NCBI GenBank assembly: GCA_036004405.1 | Contig: DASYRM010000011.1 | Span: forward strand, 1-46,525 | DNA from: DASYRM01 sp036004405 | Lineage (GTDB): Bacteria; Acidobacteriota; Vicinamibacteria; Vicinamibacterales; UBA2999 | Length of the DNA: 46,525 nt | Reading direction: 5' to 3' | Shown here: piece by piece, positions 40,584 to 46,525 of the stretch | Numbering within the stretch: position 1 is the first letter of the stretch | Layout: the number at the start of each line of letters is the position of its first letter | The notes under the pieces: generated by a model | The model's input: the letters and a program-made list of their open reading frames with translations, nothing else | Databases searched by the model: none | Told to the model about the DNA's origin: nothing | Translations under genes and position numbers: made by a program

Positions 40584-43412
40584 ATGACCCTGGGTATACG
40601 GCTGGTCGCCGTCCTCGCGCTCCTCCTGTCGGCGTGTACCGCGTACGCCGCAGACACCGGCACTCTGTCCGGCGCCGTCTTCAATCAGAGTGGCACGCCG
40701 GTCGCCGACGCCAGCGTCCGGGTGTCGGGGACGGCGCTGCCGGTCGGTCGCGACACCCTGACCGACGCCAACGGCGTCTACCGGTTCGACTACCTGCTGC
40801 CCGGCGACTACACCATCGAAGTGACGGCGGCCGGCAACGTGCCCGTGCGCCGTGCTGCCGTCGTCGCCGTCGGGAGGGACACGCAGCTGGATGTCCTGGT
40901 CGGCGTGGCCGTCAACGAATCGTTGACCGTGCGTGCGGTGACGCCGGTCGTGGACGTGCGATCGAGCGACGCCAGCCTCACGGTGACCGACACAAAATTC
41001 AACGCGCTCCCGCTCGAGCACAGCTACCGGGGGCTGTTCCAGCTGTCGCCAGGCGTACCTGACAACCGCAGCCAGGTGGGACTCTCGGCGGGCGGCAGCC
41101 GGCAGGACAACACCTATCTCCTGGACGGCGCCAACATCACCAGTCCCGGGTTCGGCACGCTGGCGATTCAGGTCAATCAGCTCGACATCGCCGAGGTGAA
41201 CCTGACCCGCGCCGGAGTCACGGCGGAGTTCGGCCGCACCGCCGGCACCGTGGCCAACGCCGTGAGCCGCAGCGGGTCGAACCGCTTCACGGGCTTGGGC
41301 CGCATCGACTGGCTGTCCGAGCGCCTCGTCAGCGCCTACCAGCTGCCGGACGGCCTGCAGGCGGCCGGCCTCCGGCCGGGCACGTTTCGCGATCCCCTGC
41401 TCACCACGCAGGCCGAACCGGCGGGCGGGGTGGGCGGCCCGCTGGTTCACGACCTGATCTTCTTCTACGGGTCGGCCCGATATCAGCGCGACACCAAGTG
41501 GGGCCGCATCAACAAGGCCGGCGTGAAGCTGCCGGACGAGGTGCGCAAGGGGCCCGAGTACTTCGGCAAGGTCACGGCCAGCCCGTCGGCGAGCCATCAG
41601 CTCTCCTTTAGCCACCGCGACCACCCGATCGACGTGGATTTCAACGGCCTCACGTCGGACTATGCGCCGAGCGCGGCAACCATCGGCAACCGCAGCAGCC
41701 GCGTGACGGCGTTCGACTGGGCGTGGTTCCAGGGCCCGCGGCGCTCGGTGAACGTGCGCTATCAGCGCACGCGCGAGATTAATGAGGACGAACCGGTCAC
41801 CGAACTCCCCTCGCTGCCGCAGTTCGACCCGACCAGGCTGACCGCCATGGGGCAGTACACCGACCCGGCCCAGGCCAATCTGATCACCGGTGCGCGGGAG
41901 TTCACCAACGCGCAGAACTATCGCCACCACGAGGTGCGCGCGACCGTCGGACAGTACTTCGGCCTCGGCCGCACCAGCCACGTGCTGAAGGGCGGCGTGG
42001 GCTACGAGTTCGCCGAGGAGGAACTGCGCCGCGTGGCCAACGGGTGGGGCGCCATCACGTCGGTGACGGTCAACGGCGTGCCGGCGCTGCGGGCGCGCTA
42101 CTACACGCCGCAGCCGCCGCAGCTCGGGCAGGGCGACACCTATTCCCTGTTCGCGCAGGATTCGGTGACGGTCTCGAACCGCGTGTCCGTGACGGCGGGC
42201 GTGCTGGTCAACCGCGACGCCTTCAAACAAAAAGTGGACGGCAGCAGCGGCTGCCTGCCGACGATCCCGCTCAAAGGCGGCGCCGCCGTGTACGAGTCGA
42301 GCGGCGACACGTGCACCTTCCTGCGGTTCGGCTATGGCGACGAGATTCAGCCGCGCCTGGGTGTGAGCTACCAGCTCCGCAAGGGTGCCGGCGACAAGAT
42401 CTATGGCGACTGGGGCCGCTACTACAACATGGATCAGAAGTCGAGCGGCCGCAGCCTGGCGCCGATCCGGATCTTCCAGACCGAGACCGTCTTCGACCTG
42501 AACGGCGCGGTGCTCTCGAGCGGTCCGCTCGCGTCCACCACCGGCAAGCTGATCGATCCGGCCATCGCGCCGATCTACACCGATGAATTCGTGCTCGGAT
42601 ACGCCAGCCCGCTGGGCCCCTCGCTCAGCCTCGACGTCTATTTCATGTCGAGGGACATGCACAACTTCATCGAGGACGTCCCGTCGCGGCTGAACGGCAC
42701 GGCGCCCACGAGCGGACCGTTCGTCGCCGCCAATCTGCCGTGCGCGGCCTTTGCGTCGTGCCGAGAGGCCGACGCCACCCGCACCTACCGCGCGCTCACG
42801 TTCGACCTGCGCCGGCAGCTCGGGGAGCGCTGGCAAGGCAGCGTCAGCTACACGTGGAGCCGGTTCGAGGGCAACTACGATCTCGACTACGCCACAGCCG
42901 GCGTCTTCAACACCTCGTCGTTCATCCAGGACGGCCCCGGCGCCGACGTCCAGGACCCGAACCGGTTCGGCCCGCTGTTCGAGGACCGGCCGCACGTCTT
43001 CAAGGTCTTTGGCACGTTCGCGGCCACGCCGCGGCTGATGGCGTCGGGCTACCTGCGCGTGCAGAGCGGGTCGCCGTGGGCGGCGCGCGGACGCGACGTG
43101 CCGGGGGGCACGCTCAACTACCTGGAGCCGGCCGGCAGCCACCGCAATCCAACCTGGACGAATCTCGATCTGATGGCCAGCTATCGGCTGGCCGGCCTCG
43201 GACGCGCGGCGGTGACGCTCGAAGGGCGCTTCCTCAACGTCTTCGACAACCAGACGCGGCTCTCCACCGACGCCCAGCAGTTTCTCGATCTACGCACCAG
43301 CGCGGTGCCGCCCTACATCCAGCCGTACCTGCTGCCGAACCCGCTCTTCGGCCTCGGCAACGCGTTCGCGCCCCCGCGGCGTCTGTATCTCGGCGCCGGC
43401 GTCAGCTTCTAA
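40584..43412 (+). CDS. TonB-dependent outer-membrane receptor with N-terminal CarboxypepD_reg domain
   Basis: 942 aa. Signal peptide ending AYA (~24); the LLSAC sequence within it also resembles a lipobox. Residues ~25-105 form a carboxypeptidase-regulatory-like beta-sandwich (GTLSGAVFNQSGTPVADASV ... LPGDYTIEVTAAG). Residues ~110-235 are the plug (NALPLEHSYRGLFQLSPGV, GGSRQDNTYLLDGANI, EFGRTAGTVANAVSRSGSN). The rest is a 22-strand-type barrel ending in an aromatic residue (YLGAGVSF). The family (OmpA-related/Oar-like) imports large substrates or carries adhesive functions. No TonB box can be read with confidence. TACGAT (40547-40552) may be its -10. Divergent from the sigma factor by 115 bp. 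Confidence 0.9.
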   Translation: MTLGIRLVAVLALLLSACTAYAADTGTLSGAVFNQSGTPVADASVRVSGTALPVGRDTLTDANGVYRFDYLLPGDYTIEVTAAGNVPVRRAAVVAVGRDTQLDVLVGVAVNESLTVRAVTPVVDVRSSDASLTVTDTKFNALPLEHSYRGLFQLSPGVPDNRSQVGLSAGGSRQDNTYLLDGANITSPGFGTLAIQVNQLDIAEVNLTRAGVTAEFGRTAGTVANAVSRSGSNRFTGLGRIDWLSERLVSAYQLPDGLQAAGLRPGTFRDPLLTTQAEPAGGVGGPLVHDLIFFYGSARYQRDTKWGRINKAGVKLPDEVRKGPEYFGKVTASPSASHQLSFSHRDHPIDVDFNGLTSDYAPSAATIGNRSSRVTAFDWAWFQGPRRSVNVRYQRTREINEDEPVTELPSLPQFDPTRLTAMGQYTDPAQANLITGAREFTNAQNYRHHEVRATVGQYFGLGRTSHVLKGGVGYEFAEEELRRVANGWGAITSVTVNGVPALRARYYTPQPPQLGQGDTYSLFAQDSVTVSNRVSVTAGVLVNRDAFKQKVDGSSGCLPTIPLKGGAAVYESSGDTCTFLRFGYGDEIQPRLGVSYQLRKGAGDKIYGDWGRYYNMDQKSSGRSLAPIRIFQTETVFDLNGAVLSSGPLASTTGKLIDPAIAPIYTDEFVLGYASPLGPSLSLDVYFMSRDMHNFIEDVPSRLNGTAPTSGPFVAANLPCAAFASCREADATRTYRALTFDLRRQLGERWQGSVSYTWSRFEGNYDLDYATAGVFNTSSFIQDGPGADVQDPNRFGPLFEDRPHVFKVFGTFAATPRLMASGYLRVQSGSPWAARGRDVPGGTLNYLEPAGSHRNPTWTNLDLMASYRLAGLGRAAVTLEGRFLNVFDNQTRLSTDAQQFLDLRTSAVPPYIQPYLLPNPLFGLGNAFAPPRRLYLGAGVSF

Positions 43413-43505
43413 GTGCCGGGCCTGCCGGTCGAGGAAGAAGAGCCAGACTCCGACCACCACGCTCACGAACATCACGAACGCCGGAAAGAACTCGAAGAAC
43501 AGCAT
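43290..43505 (-). CDS. Possible small membrane protein antisense to the receptor 3' end
   Basis: 71 aa: MLFFEFFPAFVMFVSVVVGV then WLFFLDRQARHLEAD, one clear membrane helix followed by a charged tail. The start has GAGGG about 4 nt upstream. The C-terminal two thirds lie antisense to the receptor gene, where composition alone could keep a frame open, so the real protein may be a chance product. It overlaps no other gene in its first ~90 bases. Confidence 0.33.
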   Translation of the reverse strand: MLFFEFFPAFVMFVSVVVGVWLFFLDRQARHLEADAGAEIQTPRGRERVAEAEERVRQQVRLDVGRHRAGA

Positions 43506-43548
43506 GCGACCCTCTGCTGTCTACGCGACGAATCGGCCATACTTCCGC

Positions 43549-44634
43549 ATGGCCGAACGCGTCACCCGTCGCACCGCGCTGCGCTCGCTCGGAATCGGTC
43601 TGGCCGCCGCCGCGATTCCGGCGGGCGCCGGGGCCCAGACACCCGCGTTTCCGCGCGGCGCGGTGATCCGCACGCTCTTCAAGGACTTCTCGCCCGACGA
43701 ACTGGGCGGCGGGGCGACCCTCTTCCACGAGCACATGTCGCTCGCCGTGAACTTCAACGACACGTTCCGCGCCGCCCCCGCGGCCGCGCGCGCCGCCAAC
43801 GGATTGCCGCCGCTCCCGGCGCGCGCGGGAGGCCCTCCGCCCCCACCGCCTGGCCCGGACCCGATGCGCGATGTCGCCTTGATGGCCGAGGAGCTCACGA
43901 CGGCCAAGCGCGAAGGCGCCGCCTGCATCGTGGACGCCGGGCACCCGGACATGGGGCGCGATCTCGACTTCGTCCGGCAGGCGGCGATGAAATCTGGCGT
44001 ACCGGTCGTGGCCGGCGCCGGGTTCTACTCGCAGCCGTTCTACCCGAAAGAGATCGCCACGATGAGCGAGGAGCAGATCGCGCAGGCGCTCGTCCGCCAG
44101 GCCGATGACTTCCCCGCCGGCGTCTTCGGCGAGATCGGATCGTGGGACGAGATCACCAAGGACGAACGCAAGATGTTCCGCTCCGTCGGCCGCGCGCACG
44201 TGGCCACCGGCCTCCCGATCATCACGCATACCGGCATCCCGGGGAAGTCGGCGCTCGAGCAGCTCGACATCCTCGAGGACGCCGGCGTGCCGCCTGATCG
44301 CGTGGTCATCGGCCACCTCGGCAACCTGGTGGATCCGGCTGTCTACGTGCACAAGGCGATCTGCCGCCGCGGCGCCTACGTGGGATTCGATCGCCAGGGC
44401 GGCAACGGCGACGCGCAGCAGGTGCCGCTGGTGATGGCGCTCCTCGAGGCGGGCTTCGCCGACAAGCTGCTCTTCTCGGCCGATGGCTCCCGCGGGTACG
44501 GGAAGACGCTGACCGTCTTCGTGCCGAAGCTCAAGGCGGCTGGCGTCCCCGACGACGTCCTGCACCGGATCATGGTGGACAACTCGCGTCGCTTCCTGGC
44601 CTTCGTGCCGAAGCGGCCGCGCAAGCGCGCATGA
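43549..44634 (+). CDS. Tat-exported phosphotriesterase homologue (amidohydrolase fold)
   Basis: 361 aa. N-terminal twin-arginine signal VTRRTALRSLGIGLAAAAIP (residues 5-24). Metal ligands: LFHEHMSLA (H-x-H), bridging Glu in VFGEIGSWD instead of the carbamylated Lys of true phosphotriesterase, ITHTGIPG, VIGHLGN and FSADGSRGYG with the final Asp. This pattern fits the PTE-related lactonase or parathion-hydrolase-like families; substrate unknown. ATG 43549 is preferred over 43504 because it gives the complete Tat signal. CATACT (43538-43543) lies 5 nt upstream; there is no Shine-Dalgarno. Unlike most of its homologues it has a Pro/Gly-rich insert (~80-105). Confidence 0.87.
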   Translation: MAERVTRRTALRSLGIGLAAAAIPAGAGAQTPAFPRGAVIRTLFKDFSPDELGGGATLFHEHMSLAVNFNDTFRAAPAAARAANGLPPLPARAGGPPPPPPGPDPMRDVALMAEELTTAKREGAACIVDAGHPDMGRDLDFVRQAAMKSGVPVVAGAGFYSQPFYPKEIATMSEEQIAQALVRQADDFPAGVFGEIGSWDEITKDERKMFRSVGRAHVATGLPIITHTGIPGKSALEQLDILEDAGVPPDRVVIGHLGNLVDPAVYVHKAICRRGAYVGFDRQGGNGDAQQVPLVMALLEAGFADKLLFSADGSRGYGKTLTVFVPKLKAAGVPDDVLHRIMVDNSRRFLAFVPKRPRKRA

Positions 44635-44646
44635 GGAGATCGGCGC

Positions 44647-44681
44647 TTCAGGCGGCCCGGATCCAGCTCAGCCGCCCCTAA
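44647..44681. repeat. Decayed type B palindrome copy
   Basis: TTCAGGCGGCCCG (44647-44659) equals the core of the left arm of 30444-30515, and GCCGCCCCTAA (44671-44681) resembles its right end. The arms no longer pair well. It lies between the phosphotriesterase and the TPR-like gene. Confidence 0.45.
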
Positions 44682-44717
44682 AGCCGCAGCCCCCCCGCGA
44701 CGAAACATCGAAGTGGG

Positions 44718-45110
44718 GTGGAATCTCTAACGCGCACGGCTGTCCTGCTGGGCCTCCTGGCCGCCTACACGGCGGCGACGCTCCGGCCCGTCCTGCTGGA
44801 CGGCGCGGGGCACGGCTTCGATGCGGTCGCTCCCGAGTCGCGCTTCGTCGAGCGGGCCATCGGCGAGCATCGCTTCGGCGACGCGCTCCCGGTGGCGCTC
44901 CAGCTGCGGCGCGCGCATACGGGCGAGCCGCTCGTCGCGTACTGGCTGGCCACCATCTATCAGGGGCTGGGCCGCTCCATCGACGCTCGCTCGGCCTGGG
45001 ACGACTTCCAACGTCTGTCCGGATCTCCTGACGGCGTGAAGCTGTCCACCGGAGCGTTGGCGGCGGCGGACCTGTCCACCAAAGCTTTAGCGACGGTGGA
45101 CGCCGACTGA
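44718..45110 (+). CDS. Small exported or membrane-anchored TPR-like protein
   Basis: 130 aa. N-terminal hydrophobic segment (TRTAVLLGLLAAYTAATLRP) and then helices typical of one or two TPR units (FVERAIGEHRFGDALPVALQLRRA, VAYWLATIYQGLGRSIDA). The C-terminal 23 residues (LSTGALAAADLSTKALATVD and following) come from two tandem 28-bp palindromic repeat units and are probably not part of the original protein. GTG start at 44718 with weak GTGGG upstream; the stop overlaps the sulfatase start (TGATG). Function unknown; perhaps an accessory of the adjacent sulfatase. Confidence 0.62.
   Translation: MESLTRTAVLLGLLAAYTAATLRPVLLDGAGHGFDAVAPESRFVERAIGEHRFGDALPVALQLRRAHTGEPLVAYWLATIYQGLGRSIDARSAWDDFQRLSGSPDGVKLSTGALAAADLSTKALATVDAD
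45044..45101. repeat. Two tandem 28-bp palindromic units, type C, inside a coding sequence
   Basis: Copy 1 at 45044-45071 and copy 2 at 45074-45101, period 30. Each begins GTCCACC and ends GGGAC-like sequence (GCGGAC / GTGGAC); copy 2 has GTCCACC-N14-GGTGGAC with AAGCTTTAGCG inside. They add the in-frame C-terminus of the 44718 gene up to its stop. Confidence 0.65.
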
Positions 45111-46525
45111 TGGACGCGTCCTCTCGCGCCTGGACGGCCGGCCGTCTCGCCGTGGCCGGCTTCTGGTGGCTGACGGCCGCCTATGCGTGTGTCGCATCGA
45201 GCACCTTTGCCTCGCTGCAGTTCCTGCAGCCGCGTGTGTTTCCATGGATCGGTACGTTCAGCGACTGGCACGTGGCCGCGAGCTGGCTGTGCCTGGGGCT
45301 GGCTGGCGTCGTCGCGTGGCCCGACCTCCGCCGCCGTGACGTCGCGGGGTGCATCACGCTTGGTCTGCTGATCCTGCTCGCCGCCGCTGCGCTGTGGAAC
45401 AGCGCGTGGCCCGTGCTGCCGACACTGGCCGGCGGAACCCGCCCACTCGTCGTGGCGCTCGTGGCCTTCGCCGTCACCATCGGTTTCGCGGTCGTCGATC
45501 ACCTCGCAGTACGTAGAGGCGGACCTTCAGGTCCGCCTTCAGGTCCGCCTTCGGGTCCGTCTGCCCCGCGCGACGACGAGAGCCGTCTGCTCGTCGTGGC
45601 GGCCGCAACGGCGCTCCTGGTCACCGCGCTCTACGCGGTGTTCGCTTCGGCGACGATGGCCGGCGCCTTCGAACCCGATCTGCTGACTGGAGGGCTGCTC
45701 ACCGGCCTGGCGTGGAGCCTCATCGATCATCTGTGGATCGGCTGCGCGGCGTTCCTCGCGCTTGCGGTGATCGCACGCCTCGCCTGGCGACGCCCCGGCC
45801 TCCACTACCTGGCTGTCTTCGTGACGCTCGCAGCCGCGCTCGCGCTCGCGTTCTCGCGCCTCGCCGGCAGCGCGCTCGGCATGCACGGCGTGGCCGCCGC
45901 AAGTGTCGCGGCGGCGTTTGCGACCAGCGTGGTGGGCACCTGGGCGGGACTCCGGCTGCGCTGGCTGGCGCGTGCGGACGCCCTTGGCAGTTCCCCACTC
46001 GACCTCTTCTTCGGCGCGCCGCGGCCGGCGCGCTCTCCGCTGCGGTCGGCAGTGGCCCTGCTGGCGACAATCGGGCTCGCGATCGCCGGCGCCGCGATTG
46101 CCCGCCTGGCCGACTGGGATTTCGTGCTGCTCAAGTCCGGCATCGTTGCGGTCTGGGCCACAGCGTTCGGCGTTGTGCATCGGATGACGACCCGCCGCGT
46201 GCGCGTCCCCCTCTGGGCGGTCGCGCTCGTCTGCGTGGCACCGCTCGCGGCGCAACAGACGCTGCACGCCGGCGCGGACCAGCGCCGCGTGCTCGAGCGT
46301 TACGAGATCTACAACCCGTCGTTCCGCCTGGCGCACGGCCTGCTCCACGACGTGGCCGCCACGCCGTCTTTCGATCGCTTCCTGCGCGCCAACACCAGCG
46401 TGGACGCGGCGCTGAGACCGGCGCAGCTGGACTTCGTGCCCTCGCTCGCACCGTCGGCGCAGGCGCAGAAGCCGCTGATCTTCGTCTTCGTCGTGGACAG
46501 CCTGCGGCCCGACTATCTGGGCAGC
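45110..46525 (+). CDS. Membrane-anchored sulfatase / alkaline-phosphatase-superfamily protein (3' truncated by window end)
   Basis: 472 codons visible. The N-terminal ~400 residues contain about nine hydrophobic segments (from ~14, 50, 75, 105, 145, 180, 215, 250, 300, 340). After a loop the catalytic domain starts LIFVFVVDSLRPDYLGS, the first metal-binding Asp motif of sulfatases and phosphoglycerol-transferase-like enzymes. The window ends there, so formylglycine motif and class cannot be judged. ATG 45110 overlaps the previous stop (TGATG). Residues ~134-155 (VRRGGPSGPPSGPPSGPSAP) are encoded by a palindromic repeat inserted in frame between membrane segments. Confidence 0.82.
   Translation, partial: MDASSRAWTAGRLAVAGFWWLTAAYACVASSTFASLQFLQPRVFPWIGTFSDWHVAASWLCLGLAGVVAWPDLRRRDVAGCITLGLLILLAAAALWNSAWPVLPTLAGGTRPLVVALVAFAVTIGFAVVDHLAVRRGGPSGPPSGPPSGPSAPRDDESRLLVVAAATALLVTALYAVFASATMAGAFEPDLLTGGLLTGLAWSLIDHLWIGCAAFLALAVIARLAWRRPGLHYLAVFVTLAAALALAFSRLAGSALGMHGVAAASVAAAFATSVVGTWAGLRLRWLARADALGSSPLDLFFGAPRPARSPLRSAVALLATIGLAIAGAAIARLADWDFVLLKSGIVAVWATAFGVVHRMTTRRVRVPLWAVALVCVAPLAAQQTLHAGADQRRVLERYEIYNPSFRLAHGLLHDVAATPSFDRFLRANTSVDAALRPAQLDFVPSLAPSAQAQKPLIFVFVVDSLRPDYLGS
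45508..45564. repeat. Type A palindromic repeat within the sulfatase gene
   Basis: 19 nt beginning AGTACGTAGAGGCGG are identical to 8918-8936. AGGCGGACCT-tc-AGGTCCGCCT (45517-45538) is the hairpin, then the 12-mer AGGTCCGCCTTC is repeated to 45564, one copy mutated. The total keeps the reading frame and codes a Gly-Pro-Ser linker. Confidence 0.75.

Overview
The window is GC-rich, densely coded chromosomal DNA from a bacterium that is most likely an acidobacterium, probably of the Vicinamibacteria / subgroup 6 type. This is inferred from the gene mix: an ADOP-type FtsX/MacB permease, a Ser/Thr kinase with TPR repeats beside a TIGR02999-type ECF sigma factor, a TonB-dependent receptor with an N-terminal carboxypeptidase-regulatory domain, lone PD40 propellers, secreted proteins of the 'PDLQGVW' / 'DGRPH' kind, and REP-like palindromes. 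No rRNA, tRNA, CRISPR, insertion sequence, integrase or phage gene was seen.

Layout. 1-8.9 kb (+): a DUF763 protein; an operon of a BlaI repressor, an M56 peptidase carrying ankyrin repeats instead of a beta-lactam sensor, and an ADOP permease; then an SRPBCC protein, a PD40 propeller and a glycine-zipper protein. 9-12.5 kb: a secreted 'PDLQGVW' protein (-), an SDR oxidoreductase (+), a PNPOx-like protein and a small membrane protein (-), and a wrecked aldo/keto reductase pseudogene. 12.5-16.5 kb (-): five genes joined by 4-7 nt stop/start overlaps: secreted two-domain rhodanese, two YeeE/YedE half-transporters, a rhodanese without catalytic Cys, and a MOCOS-like PLP sulfurase. This looks like a sulfur uptake and trafficking operon. 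16.6-18.5 kb (+): a LytS-type kinase and LytTR regulator with a plausible promoter and operator. 18.6-21.6 kb (+): a MoxR ATPase, a DUF2201-type metallopeptidase/VWA protein and a membrane protein. 21.6-21.8 kb: a 159-bp near-palindrome. 21.8-25.3 kb: a cytochrome c class I/class II fusion, an M48 peptidase and an NHL propeller.

25.4-27.2 kb (-): an Ig-like secreted protein gene broken by a one-base deletion and a nonsense codon. 27.3-30.4 kb (+): an esterase, a second 'DGRPH' family protein and a metallo-beta-lactamase-fold hydrolase. 30.5-36.7 kb (-): an operon of two nucleotide-translocase-like carriers (one with a HEAT-like tail) enclosing a membrane Ser/Thr kinase, ending in a PAP2 phosphatase. 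37-40.5 kb: a kinase-TPR protein convergent with an ECF sigma factor. 40.6-46.5 kb (+): a TonB-dependent receptor, a Tat-exported phosphotriesterase homologue, a small TPR-like membrane protein and the start of a membrane-anchored sulfatase that runs off the window.

Two themes cut across the regions. First, palindromic repeats of at least three sequence types sit at convergent gene junctions, where they can supply a stop codon, and also inside coding sequences as in-frame linkers. Second, several genes without a Shine-Dalgarno have a -10-like hexamer 5-10 nt before the start codon, which suggests leaderless transcripts. The best candidates for something undescribed are the sulfur operon with its MOCOS-like sulfurase, the MoxR/DUF2201/membrane trio, the M56-ankyrin sensor and the kinase-in-translocase operon.
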